From: Nonomuraea deserti
Lineage (GTDB): Bacteria; Actinomycetota; Actinomycetes; Streptosporangiales; Streptosporangiaceae
Direction of reading: 5' to 3'
DNA: 64,000 nucleotides
Assembly: GCF_004348685.1 (NCBI RefSeq)
Contig: NZ_SMKO01000003.1
Coordinates: forward strand, 1-64,000
Position numbers and translations under genes: made by a program. Shown in pieces: positions 1 to 8,755 of this stretch. Positions within the stretch are counted from its first letter, which is position 1; every line of letters starts with the position of its first letter. Below the pieces are notes generated by a model. The model did not search any database. It was not told the origin of the DNA and was given only the letters and a program-made list of their open reading frames with translations.

Positions 1-1002
1 CCGCCGCCCCCGCCACAGGCGCCGCCGGCCCCGCCCTACGCCGCGTCCTCCGCCGGCCCCTATGCCGCGCACTCCGCCGGGCCCGCCTACCACGCGCCCT
101 CCCCGGGGCCCGCGGACCGGGCCACCGCCGAGGTCGAGCACTCCAAGGTGAGGTTCGCCGACGTGGCGGGCATGGAGGCGGTGAAGGAGGCGCTGCGCGT
201 CAAGCTGCTGCTCCCGCTCCAGCAGCCGGAGATGTTCGCCGCGTTCGGCAAGCGCGCAGGTGGCGGCGTGCTGCTCTACGGCCCTCCCGGCGCGGGCAAG
301 ACCCACCTCGCCAGGGCCGCCGCCGGGGAGCTCGGCGCGTCGTTCGTCAACGTGGGCCTGGCCGACATCCTGGACATGTACATCGGCTCCAGCGAGCGCA
401 ACCTGCGGGCCACGTTCGACCTGGCCCGGCGCAACCGGCCGTGCGTGCTCTTCTTCGACGAGGTCGACGCGCTGGCCGCCCGCCGCTCCGACATGCGCCA
501 GGCCCACACCCGGCAGCTGGTCAACCAGTTCCTGGCCGAGCTCGACGGCGTGGACGAGCACGCCAACGAGGGCGTCCTCGTGCTGGCGGCCACCAACGCC
601 CCCTGGTACGTGGACCCGGCCTTCCGCCGGCCAGGCCGCTTCGACCAGCCCGTGCTCGTCCCGCCGCCGGACGCCGCCGCCCGCGCGGCCATCCTGCGCA
701 TCCTGTGCCGTGACAAGCCCCTGGCGGAGATGGACTACGACGCGGTCGCCCGGGTCACCGACCACTTCGTCGGCGCCGACCTCAAGGGCCTGGTGGACCG
801 GGCGGTGGAGGCCAAGCTCCAGCAGTCGATCAGCGCCGGCCGCCCCATCCCGCTGTCGACGCCCGACCTGCTGGCCGCCGCGCAGACCGTCCGTCCCACG
901 GCGGTGCACGAGTGGATGGCCACGGCGCGCAACTACGTGATGCACGCCAACGACTCGGGCGCGTGGGACGAGCTGCTGCCCTGGGTCAAAGGCAAACGGT
1001 GA
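1..1002 (+). CDS. AAA+ ATPase of the FtsH/Vps4-like clade, 5' end outside window
   Basis: The frame is open to the window edge, so the N-terminus is missing. The visible 333 residues begin with about 45 residues rich in Pro, Ala and Tyr, likely a disordered linker. A classical AAA module follows: the entry motif FADVAGMEAVKEAL, Walker A GPPGAGKT near visible residue 94, Walker B LFFDEVDA near 150, an ATN sensor 1 and the second-region-of-homology arginines in RRPGRFD. The C-terminal helical part ends in WDELLPWVKGK. There is no HEXXH protease motif, so it is not FtsH itself; the layout is closer to Vps4/katanin-like unfoldases. Its TGA overlaps the GTG of the TPR membrane gene, so the two are translationally coupled and probably work together at the membrane. 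The substrate is unknown. Confidence 0.85.
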   Translation, partial: PPPPPQAPPAPPYAASSAGPYAAHSAGPAYHAPSPGPADRATAEVEHSKVRFADVAGMEAVKEALRVKLLLPLQQPEMFAAFGKRAGGGVLLYGPPGAGKTHLARAAAGELGASFVNVGLADILDMYIGSSERNLRATFDLARRNRPCVLFFDEVDALAARRSDMRQAHTRQLVNQFLAELDGVDEHANEGVLVLAATNAPWYVDPAFRRPGRFDQPVLVPPPDAAARAAILRILCRDKPLAEMDYDAVARVTDHFVGADLKGLVDRAVEAKLQQSISAGRPIPLSTPDLLAAAQTVRPTAVHEWMATARNYVMHANDSGAWDELLPWVKGKR

Positions 1003-2186
1003 CGTCCACGGCCGACCCGCTCGAGCGGGCCCGGACGCTGCTGCAGCTGCGCAGGCCCGCCGACGCCGAGCGCGAGCTGCGCGGCGTGCTCGCCCGGCAA
1101 CCGCAGTACGCCACCGCGCACGCCTTCCTGGCCCTCGCCCTGGTCCAGCAGGGCAACGCGGCCGAGGCGGTCGAGGAGTCGGACGAGGCGGTACGGCTGG
1201 CGCCCGACCACTGGTCCACCCACTACGTGGCCGCGCAGGTGCACCACCGGGCCCGCCGCCCTGCCGCCGCGCTGGCGGCCGCCACCACCGCGCTGCGGCT
1301 CAATCCCGAGCACCCGCCGATCTGGGAGCAGCTCGCACGTACCCACATGCTGGTCGGCCAGTGGCCTCAGATGGCCGACGCGGCGCAGCGCGGGCTGGCC
1401 CTCGACCCGGAGGACTCCGACCTGGCGAGCCTGCTGTCGCTGGCCCGCACCCAGCTCGGGGACGCGGAGCCGGCCAGGGCCGCCGCCGCGCACGCCGTAG
1501 GGCTGGATCCGGAGAGCGCCACCGCGCACGTCGCCTACGGCCGCGCGGAGCTGGCCTTCGGCGACCCCAGGCGGGCCGCGGAGGCCTTCCGCGAGGTGCT
1601 CCGCCTCGATCCCGGCTACGGCCACGCCCGGGACCTGCTCGTGGCGGCGCTCAAGCAGCGCAACCCCCTGTACCGATGGCTGGCGGCGGTGCGCGGCAGG
1701 TTCCGCGGCGGGTGGCGGCTGCTGTTCCTGCTGCCCGCGATCCCGCCGGTCATCCTGGTCTTCTTCGTCGTCGCGCTGCTGCACTGGGCGGCGTGGGTCG
1801 CCGAGGCGGTCACCACGCTCCGGCTGGCCCGCGGCAAGGCCACCCAGTTGCTGTTCGACGTCGTCGAGTCCCGCGTGGCCGTGCTCTGCTGCGGCCTGGT
1901 GGCCGTGGGCGCGGTGGCGCTGGGCCTCGGGATCTCGCTCGGCAGCGAGCCGCTCGGCACCGCGGGCGTCGGGGCCATGGCCCTGGTCACCCCCGCCCAG
2001 GAGGCCGCGCACACCGGTTCGGAGCCCCGCCGCAGGATCCTGTACGGCTGGGCGGTCCTGCTCGCCCTGGCCCTCGTCGTGTCGGTGGTCCTCGCCTCGG
2101 TGGGCGTGGCGCTGCTCAGCGTGTACGCCTGCCTGGCCACGGTCTGGGTGGCGGCCGGCGTACGCGGCAGGCCCGAGCTCCTTTGA
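999..2186 (+). CDS. TPR-repeat membrane protein coupled to the AAA+ ATPase
   Basis: 395 residues. The GTG start at 999 overlaps the upstream stop as GTGA; a longer reading of this frame from 912 would lie inside the ATPase gene and is rejected. Residues 1 to about 235 are consecutive 34-residue tetratricopeptide repeats with typical Ala/Leu/Tyr spacing and LDP-type turns. They are followed by hydrophobic segments near 240-265, 290-315 and 345-390. No signal peptide is seen, so the TPR part should be cytoplasmic and the C-terminal part membrane-embedded. TPR domains bind other proteins, so a role as adaptor or membrane anchor for the ATPase is a reasonable inference. No enzymatic motif is visible. 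Confidence 0.8.
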   Translation: MTSTADPLERARTLLQLRRPADAERELRGVLARQPQYATAHAFLALALVQQGNAAEAVEESDEAVRLAPDHWSTHYVAAQVHHRARRPAAALAAATTALRLNPEHPPIWEQLARTHMLVGQWPQMADAAQRGLALDPEDSDLASLLSLARTQLGDAEPARAAAAHAVGLDPESATAHVAYGRAELAFGDPRRAAEAFREVLRLDPGYGHARDLLVAALKQRNPLYRWLAAVRGRFRGGWRLLFLLPAIPPVILVFFVVALLHWAAWVAEAVTTLRLARGKATQLLFDVVESRVAVLCCGLVAVGAVALGLGISLGSEPLGTAGVGAMALVTPAQEAAHTGSEPRRRILYGWAVLLALALVVSVVLASVGVALLSVYACLATVWVAAGVRGRPELL

Positions 2187-3167
2187 CTAGAGGAGGGTCC
2201 CGCCGGACACCTCGAAGGCGGCCAGGGCCTTGCCGATCGCGTCGAGCGTGTCCGGGTGCAGGGTGAGGTCGGCCGCCGCCAGGTTCTCCTCGATGTGGGA
2301 GGGGGTGCGGCTGCCCGGGATGGTCACCACGTGCTCGTCCTGGTGCAGCAGCCAGGCCAGGGCCAGCTGGGCGGGCGTGATGCCGAGCCGCGCGGCCATG
2401 GCCCTGATCGGGGCGTAGCGGTCGTTGTTGCTCGCCAGGTTGACCGCGTCGAAGCGCGGGGCGTTGTGGCGGAAGTCGCCCTCGCCGAGCGACCGGACCG
2501 TGCCCGTCAGGAAGCCGCTGCCGAGGGGGCTCCACGCCACGACGCCCACGCCCAGCTCACGTGCGGTGGCCAGGAGGCCCGGGTCCACGTGCCGCCACAT
2601 CGACCACTCGTTCTGCACGGCCGACACCGGGTGGACGGCGTGCGCCGCGCGCAGCTGGGCGGCCGTCACGTTGGACAGGCCGACATGCCTGATCAACCCG
2701 TCGCGCACCAGGCCGGCCATCGCGCCGACCGTCTCCTCGATCGGCACGCCGGGGTCGGGGTAGTGCGCGTAGTAGAGGTCGATCACGTCCGTGCCGAGGT
2801 TGCGCAGGCTGCGCTCGGCGTAGCGGCGCACCAGGCGGGGCTCGGCGTTCACCCGGAGCTCGTTGAAGGCGTAGCCGACCGGGTGCGACCTGCTGGGCTC
2901 GCTCTCCGGGATCGCCAGGCCGAACTTGGTCGCGACCACCACCTCGTCGCGGCGGCCCTTGATCGCGCGGCCCACGAGCCGCTCGTTGTGCCCGTCCGCG
3001 CCGTAGGCGTCGCTGGTGTCCACGTGGGTGCCGCCCGCGTCCAGCGCCGTCCTGAGCGCCGTCTCGGCACGCTCGTCGTCGATGTCGCCGTACACGCCGG
3101 GTGAGAGCACCATGGCGCCGAAGCCGATGGCGGGGACCTGCAGGTTTCCAAGGGTGCGCGTCTTCAT
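2187..3167 (-). CDS. Aldo/keto reductase
   Basis: 326 residues, starting at the ATG encoding MKTRTLGNLQV; upstream in-frame codons run into the divergent promoter and were not used. It has the AKR TIM-barrel hallmarks: GFGAM near the N-terminus, the catalytic Asp-Tyr region DTSDAYG, a catalytic Lys in VVATKFG, YYAHYPDP for the catalytic His and a C-terminal NADPH-binding segment with IPGSRTPSHIEENL. Such enzymes reduce aldehydes and ketones with NADPH in the cytoplasm; the substrate cannot be told. It is divergent from a LysR gene with 62 bp between the starts, the usual arrangement for a regulator and its target. Confidence 0.88.
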   Translation of the reverse strand: MKTRTLGNLQVPAIGFGAMVLSPGVYGDIDDERAETALRTALDAGGTHVDTSDAYGADGHNERLVGRAIKGRRDEVVVATKFGLAIPESEPSRSHPVGYAFNELRVNAEPRLVRRYAERSLRNLGTDVIDLYYAHYPDPGVPIEETVGAMAGLVRDGLIRHVGLSNVTAAQLRAAHAVHPVSAVQNEWSMWRHVDPGLLATARELGVGVVAWSPLGSGFLTGTVRSLGEGDFRHNAPRFDAVNLASNNDRYAPIRAMAARLGITPAQLALAWLLHQDEHVVTIPGSRTPSHIEENLAAADLTLHPDTLDAIGKALAAFEVSGGTLL

Positions 3168-3216
3168 GGCAGCGAGCCTGCCGGGCGGGTGGGACGTACG
3201 TCCAAGACCCTTTGCT

Positions 3217-3231
3217 ATAACCATTGGCTAT
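3217..3231. promoter_or_regulatory. LysR-type operator palindrome
   Basis: ATAACCATTGGCTAT is a near-perfect 15-bp inverted repeat (6 of 7 arm pairs match) with ATA-N9-TAT spacing close to the LysR T-N11-A box. It lies between the divergent aldo/keto reductase and LysR genes and overlaps the LysR ATG at 3230, so binding could also repress the regulator. Function is inferred from position and symmetry. Confidence 0.6.
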
Positions 3232-4108
3232 GGACGTGCATCTACGGGAGCTGCGCTACTTCGTGGCGGTGGCCGAGGAGCTCAACGTGACGCGCGCCGC
3301 CGAGCGGCTGTTCGTCTCCCAGCCCGCCCTGTCCAAGCAGCTCAGGGTGCTGGAGCGGCAGCTCGGGTTCGGGCTGTTCGAGCGGGTGCCCAGCGGGGTG
3401 GCGCTGACCAGGCAGGGCGAGGCGCTGCTGCCGGTCGCCCGCGACCTGCTGGGGCGGTGGGCCGCCGGCGTGGAGGAGGCGCGCGCGGCGGCGCCGGCGG
3501 GGACGCTGGTGATCGGCATGCAGACGGCCGTGGGCAGGGGGCTGCAGCAGGCGGCCCTGCGCCGCTTCCGCGAGCGGCTGCCGGGCTGGGAGGTTTCGCT
3601 GCGGCTGGTCGGATGGGACGACCCCAGCGGCGGCCTGTCCGACGGGAGCTCCGACGTGGCGTTCATCTGGCTGCCGGTGCCGCCGGGGGTGCGGACGCAC
3701 GTGGTGGCCACGGAAGGGCGTGGCGTGGCCATGCCGGCCGATCATCGGCTCGCCGGGCTGGCGGAGGTGCCGTTCCCGGCCCTGCGCGACGAGCCGTTCA
3801 TCGCGCTGCCCGCGGTGGCGGGGCCGCTGCGCGACTTCTGGCTCGGGCTGGACGCCCGCGACGACGAGCCGGTCGTCGGGGTCACCGCCAACACGCCCGA
3901 GGAGGTGTTCGAGGCCGTGACCAGCGGGCTCGGCGTGGTGCTCGTGGCCGAGGGCAACGCCGAGCTCTACAGCAGGCCGGGGCTGGCCTACCGGCCCGTC
4001 ACGGGGCTGCCTCCAGGCGAACTCGCCATCGCGTGGCGAGAGGGCGACAGGAGACCACAAGTCGTGGCATTCATCGACGCACTACGACAAGTCGCTACTA
4101 AGGTCTGA
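3230..4108 (+). CDS. LysR-family transcriptional regulator
   Basis: 292 residues. An N-terminal winged helix-turn-helix (about 1-60) has the LysR pattern of LRYFVAVAEELNVTRAAERL followed by QPALSKQLR and LER. The rest is a periplasmic-binding-protein-like effector domain. The ATG at 3230 is chosen over an in-frame TTG at 3224. No ribosome-binding site precedes it and the ATG lies in the palindrome, so the message may be leaderless. It probably controls the divergent aldo/keto reductase; the inducer is unknown. Confidence 0.88.
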   Translation: MDVHLRELRYFVAVAEELNVTRAAERLFVSQPALSKQLRVLERQLGFGLFERVPSGVALTRQGEALLPVARDLLGRWAAGVEEARAAAPAGTLVIGMQTAVGRGLQQAALRRFRERLPGWEVSLRLVGWDDPSGGLSDGSSDVAFIWLPVPPGVRTHVVATEGRGVAMPADHRLAGLAEVPFPALRDEPFIALPAVAGPLRDFWLGLDARDDEPVVGVTANTPEEVFEAVTSGLGVVLVAEGNAELYSRPGLAYRPVTGLPPGELAIAWREGDRRPQVVAFIDALRQVATKV

Positions 4109-4139
4109 CGCGACAGCGGATCCCGCAGAAGGGCGACCC

Positions 4140-4340
4140 ATGAGCGACTACGCGACCACCTTCGACCTGATCGACGCCGACAAGGACGGGAGGATCTCCG
4201 CGGTCGAGCTCGTACGGCTGATGGAGGTGCTCGGCCGGCCGGTGACGCTGGAGGCCGCGCAGGCCGGTGTGCAGCAGCTCGACAAGGACGGCGACGGCCT
4301 GATCGACGTGGAGGAGTTCGCCGCCTTCCTCCAGAAGTGA
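4140..4340 (+). CDS. Small two-EF-hand calcium-binding protein
   Basis: 66 residues with two canonical EF-hand loops: DADKDGRISAVE (residues 12-23) and DKDGDGLIDVEE (48-59). Both have Asp at positions 1, 3 and 5, Gly at 6 and Glu at 12, so both should bind calcium. There is no signal peptide or membrane segment, so it is a cytoplasmic calmodulin-like protein of a type common in actinomycetes. It lies 31 bp after the LysR gene and just before a PucR-type regulator. Its role, whether calcium buffer or sensor, is not known. Confidence 0.85.
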   Translation: MSDYATTFDLIDADKDGRISAVELVRLMEVLGRPVTLEAAQAGVQQLDKDGDGLIDVEEFAAFLQK

Positions 4341-4404
4341 CAACAAACAAGCTCTTGCTACACAACTCTTGTCTCCTGGGTCACAATAGGTGTCAGGAGG
4401 GACG

Positions 4405-5580
4405 ATGGTCATCAAGAGTGACAGCAGCGAAAGCCGTACCACCGCGGACATCGCGAAAGCGCTCAGGCCGGGGATCGGGCGGGTCTCCGACGAGGTGATC
4501 GAGGAGATCCAGACCCGGATCCCCGAATACGCGAGGCCGTCGGACGAGCTCTACATCAAGGTCATCAGGATCGCGGTCGAGCAGGCGGTCGAGGGTTTCC
4601 TCGACCGCGTCGAGGACCCGGACGCCCCGTGGGACCCCGAGCCGTTCCGCATGATCGGCAGGGGCGAGGCGGCCGAGGGCCGCAATTTGGAGCCGCTGCA
4701 GGCGGCGATGCGGCTCGGCGCCAGGGTGGGCTGGCGGCGGCTGACCGAGCTCGCCGGCCCGTGCGCGCTGTCCCCGCAGAACCTGTACGACCTGGGCGAG
4801 GCCATCTTCGTCCACCTCGACCAGCTCGCCGGCGCGGCGGGCGAGGGCTTCGCCGAGGCCAGGGCGCACGCCGCCGGCGAGATCGAGCGCCGCCGCACCC
4901 GCCTGCTCGACCTCCTGCTCAGCCGGCCGCCCGCCAGCGCCGAGGCCATCGCCGACCTCGCCAGGGCCGCCGGGTGGCGGCTGCCCAGGACGGTGGCCTG
5001 CGTGGCGCTCGACGACGGGCTCGGGCCCTGCCCCGCGCTCGCGTTCCCCTCCGACGTGCTCACCGCCATGGACCGGCCGGAGCCGTGCCTGCTGGCGCCC
5101 GACCCCAACGGCCCCGGCCAGGCCAGGATGCTCGACCAGGCCCTCCGCGGCCGCCGGGCCGCCATCGGCCCGGCCGTGCCCCTGACCGCCGCCGCGACGT
5201 CGTTGCGGTGGGCCAGGGAGGCGCTCGGCCTGTCGCGCCGCGGCGTCCTGCCCGGCGGGCTGGTGCGGTGCGCCGACCACATGGCCACGCTGGTGGTCTT
5301 TAAGGACGAGGAGCTCGTCAGCGCGCTGGCCGAGGTGCGGCTGGCGCCCCTGGCCCACCTGCGGCCCACCCAGCAGGACCGGCTGGCGGAGACGCTGCTC
5401 GCCTGGTTGCGGCACGGCAGGGGCGCCGGCGAGGTGGCCGCCCGGCTGCACGTGCACCCGCAGACCGTGCGCTACCGGTTGCGGCAGCTCGAAGAGCTCT
5501 ACGGCGACCAGCTCACCGACCCCGACATCCGCTTCGAGCTGGAGATCGCCCTCAGGGCCCGGCAGGCCGCCAGGGCCTGA
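4405..5580 (+). CDS. PucR/CdaR-type helix-turn-helix regulator
   Basis: 391 residues. AGGAGG at 4395-4400 sits four bases before ATG 4405, which decides the start over a GTG at 4390 that would itself include the ribosome-binding site. The C-terminal 50 residues (VAARLHVHPQTVRYRLRQLE) are the PucR/CdaR-type HTH. The N-terminal part is a helical sensory region of the kind found in actinomycete RsbRD/PucR-like regulators. No enzymatic motif is seen. Its stop is directly followed, tail to tail, by the stop of the next gene on the other strand. Target and signal are unknown. Confidence 0.8.
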   Translation: MVIKSDSSESRTTADIAKALRPGIGRVSDEVIEEIQTRIPEYARPSDELYIKVIRIAVEQAVEGFLDRVEDPDAPWDPEPFRMIGRGEAAEGRNLEPLQAAMRLGARVGWRRLTELAGPCALSPQNLYDLGEAIFVHLDQLAGAAGEGFAEARAHAAGEIERRRTRLLDLLLSRPPASAEAIADLARAAGWRLPRTVACVALDDGLGPCPALAFPSDVLTAMDRPEPCLLAPDPNGPGQARMLDQALRGRRAAIGPAVPLTAAATSLRWAREALGLSRRGVLPGGLVRCADHMATLVVFKDEELVSALAEVRLAPLAHLRPTQQDRLAETLLAWLRHGRGAGEVAARLHVHPQTVRYRLRQLEELYGDQLTDPDIRFELEIALRARQAARA

Positions 5581-5991
5581 CTAGTGGACGGCCCTTCTCG
5601 ACGGGTACCAGGTGTCGCCGACGGGCTCGCCGGCCATGTTCCAGCTCCACGAGACGGTCGGCGTGATGCGCGCGTAGAGGCCGGGGCCGATCATCCCCGT
5701 CCGCTCCACCGGACGCTCGGCCTCGCCGTAGACGCGCACGCCGCGGGCGACGAACGGGTCGAGCGACACCATGTCGTCCACGACCAGGGCCACCTTGAGG
5801 TGTCCCGCCTCGAGGTTGCGGAACTTCCTGGTGCGCAGGACGTCCCGGCCCGAGCCGCCGACCCAGAAGCACGTCCCGTCGAACTCGAAGGCGACCGGCA
5901 CGACGTCCGGCTGATCGTCGCCCGAGAGTGTCGCGAGCCGGGCGAGCGGCTGCGACCGCAGGTAGGCGATCTCCTCGTCGGTGAAAGACAT
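5581..5991 (-). CDS. PPOX-fold F420/flavin-dependent oxidoreductase, OxyR-like subfamily
   Basis: 136 residues starting MSFTDEEIAYLRSQPLARLA, preceded by a good GGGAGGA ribosome-binding site. The pattern LATLSGDDQPDVVPVAFEFDG is the split-barrel signature of pyridoxamine-oxidase-like proteins that use F420 or FMN, and the whole protein resembles the short family that includes dehydrotetracycline reductase OxyR. The conserved RTRKFRN and WSWN segments support this. It should be a soluble dimer; the substrate is unknown. It ends immediately next to the PucR-type gene's stop. Confidence 0.75.
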   Translation of the reverse strand: MSFTDEEIAYLRSQPLARLATLSGDDQPDVVPVAFEFDGTCFWVGGSGRDVLRTRKFRNLEAGHLKVALVVDDMVSLDPFVARGVRVYGEAERPVERTGMIGPGLYARITPTVSWSWNMAGEPVGDTWYPSRRAVH

Positions 5992-6095
5992 GGGGTCCTC
6001 CCTTTCCGTACGCGATTCCTTCTCTCTACACGAACGGCGGCCGGCCGGATCGACGCTTGTAGCATGACCACAAAGGCGTAAAAGAGGGGGATTTC

Positions 6096-7028
6096 GTGCC
6101 GACACCGGTGATTCTGGACTGCGATCCGGGGCACGACGACGTCTTCGCGATCTGGCTCGCCGCGGGGCATCCGGAGATCGACCTGCGCGCCATCACCACC
6201 GTCGGCGGCAACGGGCGGCTCGATCACACCACCTACAACGCCAGGGTCGCGGCCCACGTCGCCGGGATCACCGGGGTGCCTATCTCGCCCGGCGCGGCCG
6301 GCCCCCTCGTCCGCCGGTTGTCGACGGCCGGCTCCATCCACGGGGAGAACGCGCTCGGCGGGCCAGAACTGCCCGTGCCCTCCGTGGCGGCGGATCCGCG
6401 CGGCGCGATCGACCTCATCAGGGACACCATCGACGCGGCGGGCCAGCAGGTGACGATCGTCGCGACCGGCCCGTTGACGAACATCGCGCTGTTCGCCCGC
6501 ACCTACCCCGAGAGGCTCTCCCGCGTGCGGGAGATCGTCTGGATGGGCGGGTCGACGGGCCGGGGCAACGTGACCCCGTACGCCGAGTTCAACGCCTGGC
6601 TCGACCCCGAGGCGGCGGCCATCGTGCTCGGGGCGGGCCCGTCGTTCACCATGATCGGGCTGAACGTCACCCACCAGGCCCTGGTCACCCCCGACGTGCT
6701 CGCCCGCGTCAACGCCGTCGGCAACAGGACGGCCGCGTTCGGCGTGGAACTGCTCAACTTCTTCAACTCGACGTACGAGACCGGCCAGGGCATGCCCGAC
6801 GCCCCGCTGCACGACCCGGTGGCGGTGGCGCTGGTCGCCGCGCCCGGCGTGGTGACCACCGTGCGCACCAGGCTCGACGTCGAGCTGCACGGCACGGAGA
6901 CGTCGGGCGCGACCAGCGTCGACCTGCTGAACTCGCTGGGACGCCCGCCCAACGCGAGCGTCGGCACCGGGATCGACGTCGAGCGTTTCTGGGGCATGGT
7001 CGAGGACGCGATCCGCACACTGTCGTGA
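6096..7028 (+). CDS. Nucleoside hydrolase (inosine-uridine preferring type)
   Basis: 310 residues. The GTG start at 6096 follows GAGGGGG at 6084-6090. The N-terminal DCDPGHDD (residues 8-15) is the diagnostic calcium and ribose-binding cluster of nucleoside N-ribohydrolases. VTIVATGPLTNIA, a GGS loop and the C-terminal HDPVAV calcium ligand are also present. It cleaves the N-glycosidic bond of nucleosides for salvage in the cytoplasm; base specificity cannot be read from the sequence. The GH13 gene follows 30 bp downstream on the same strand and may be co-transcribed. Confidence 0.9.
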   Translation: MPTPVILDCDPGHDDVFAIWLAAGHPEIDLRAITTVGGNGRLDHTTYNARVAAHVAGITGVPISPGAAGPLVRRLSTAGSIHGENALGGPELPVPSVAADPRGAIDLIRDTIDAAGQQVTIVATGPLTNIALFARTYPERLSRVREIVWMGGSTGRGNVTPYAEFNAWLDPEAAAIVLGAGPSFTMIGLNVTHQALVTPDVLARVNAVGNRTAAFGVELLNFFNSTYETGQGMPDAPLHDPVAVALVAAPGVVTTVRTRLDVELHGTETSGATSVDLLNSLGRPPNASVGTGIDVERFWGMVEDAIRTLS

Positions 7029-7058
7029 CACCGCGGCCATCAGGGGTAGCGGGCATGG

Positions 7059-8720
7059 ATGCGACTGACGTACACCTCCGATCTGTGGTGGAAGAACGCC
7101 GTCGTCTACTGCCTGGACGTCGAGACGTTCAGGGACGGCAACGGCGACGGCGTGGGCGACTTCCGCGGGCTGACGCAGCGGATCGACTATCTCGCCGGTC
7201 TGGGCGTGACCTGCCTCTGGCTCATGCCGTTCTTCCCCACCCCCAACAAGGACGACGGGTACGACATCACCGACTTCTACCGCGTTGACCCGCGACTGGG
7301 GACGCTGGGCGACTTCGTGGAGTTCATGCGCACCGCCCACGACCGGGGTCTCCGGGTGATCGCGGACCTGGTCGTCAACCACACCTCTGACCAGCACCCC
7401 TGGTTCAAGGAGTCGCGGTCGGGCAAGGACTCGCCCATGCGCGACTGGTACGTCTGGTCCGACACCCCCGAGCCGGACAACCCCGAGCAGATCATCTTCC
7501 CCGACAAGGAGGACAGCGTCTGGGAGTACGACGAGGGGTCGGGACAGTACTACCTGCACACCTTCTACCGGCACCAGCCGGACCTCAACATCGCGAACCT
7601 CGAGGTGCGGGACGAGATCATGCGCGTGCTCGGCTTCTGGATGGAGCTGGGGCTGGCCGGGTTCAGGGTGGACGCGGTGCCGTACCTCATCGAGAACGTC
7701 GACCCGGAGCTGGCGAACCCGCACGACTTCCTGGCGGACCTGCGGGCGTTCATGACCCGCCGCCAGGGCGGGTCGATCCTGCTCGGCGAGGTCAACCTCC
7801 CCTACAAGGACCTGATGACCTATTTCGGCGAGGGGCTCGGCGACCAGGTCACCGTCTGCTTCGACTTCGTCGGCATGCAGAAGGCCTGGCTGTCGATGGC
7901 CCGCGGCGACGCCCGCCCGCTCGCCGCCGCCCTGCGCGAGCGCCCGAAGCCGCCGAAGGACTGCCAGTGGGCCATGTTCCTGCGCAACCACGACGAGCTC
8001 ACCCTCGACAAGCTCAGCGACGAGGAGCGCCAGGAGGTCTTCGCGGCGTTCGGCCCGCAGAAGGACATGCAGATCTTCGGCCGCGGGCTGCGGCGGCGGC
8101 TGCCGGGCATGCTCGGCGGCGACCTGCGGCGGGTCAAGCTGGCCTACAGCCTGCTGTTCTCCCTGCCGGGCACGCCGGTGATCTTCTACGGCGAGGAGAT
8201 CGGCATGGGGGAGAACCTCGATCTGGAAGGCCGCATGGCGGTCCGCACGCCGATGCAGTGGGCGCCGGACGGGGGCTTCGGCTCCGCCGAGCCGGAGCGC
8301 GCGATGCCGGACGGCCCCTTCGCCCCGGAACGGGTGAACGTGGCCGCGCAGAGGAAGGACCCCGACTCGCTGCTGCGCTGGTTCCAGCTCCTCATCGAGC
8401 GTTACCGGGAGTGCCCCGAGCTGGCGTGGGGCGACTGCACCGTGCTCGACACCGGCGAGAACGCGGTCTTCGCGCACCGGTGCGAGGCCGACGGGGCGAC
8501 GATGGTGATCGCGCACAACCTCGGAGACACGGCGTGCGACGTGGAGCTGACGCTGCCGGGGCTGGAGGGCTCCCGGCTCACCGACCTGCTGGTGGACGAC
8601 ACGCTGGAGGTCTCGGGGGAGGGCGCGGTGCGGGTGGCGCTCGGCCCGCACGGCTGCCGCTGGCTGCGGGCCTCCGCTCCTGGAGTGTCGCCGGAGAACG
8701 CCTCGGCCAAGGCCATGTGA
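7059..8720 (+). CDS. GH13 alpha-amylase family enzyme, trehalose synthase-like
   Basis: 553 residues. The GH13 conserved regions are in order: DLVVNHTSDQH (region I), GFRVDAVP with the nucleophile Asp near 205, LLGEVN with the acid/base Glu near 242, and FLRNHDEL with the transition-state Asp near 309. WWKNAVVYCLDVETFRDGNGDG and the DEL variant resemble trehalose synthase and related maltose-acting enzymes. A C-terminal beta-sandwich follows. There is no signal peptide, so it acts on intracellular alpha-glucans or trehalose. The protein is somewhat shorter than typical TreS and lacks the maltokinase fusion, so the exact activity is open. Confidence 0.82.
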   Translation: MRLTYTSDLWWKNAVVYCLDVETFRDGNGDGVGDFRGLTQRIDYLAGLGVTCLWLMPFFPTPNKDDGYDITDFYRVDPRLGTLGDFVEFMRTAHDRGLRVIADLVVNHTSDQHPWFKESRSGKDSPMRDWYVWSDTPEPDNPEQIIFPDKEDSVWEYDEGSGQYYLHTFYRHQPDLNIANLEVRDEIMRVLGFWMELGLAGFRVDAVPYLIENVDPELANPHDFLADLRAFMTRRQGGSILLGEVNLPYKDLMTYFGEGLGDQVTVCFDFVGMQKAWLSMARGDARPLAAALRERPKPPKDCQWAMFLRNHDELTLDKLSDEERQEVFAAFGPQKDMQIFGRGLRRRLPGMLGGDLRRVKLAYSLLFSLPGTPVIFYGEEIGMGENLDLEGRMAVRTPMQWAPDGGFGSAEPERAMPDGPFAPERVNVAAQRKDPDSLLRWFQLLIERYRECPELAWGDCTVLDTGENAVFAHRCEADGATMVIAHNLGDTACDVELTLPGLEGSRLTDLLVDDTLEVSGEGAVRVALGPHGCRWLRASAPGVSPENASAKAM

Positions 8721-8755
8721 GCCGCCGGCGCGGTCGGGGTTCGTCGCCCGGACGA

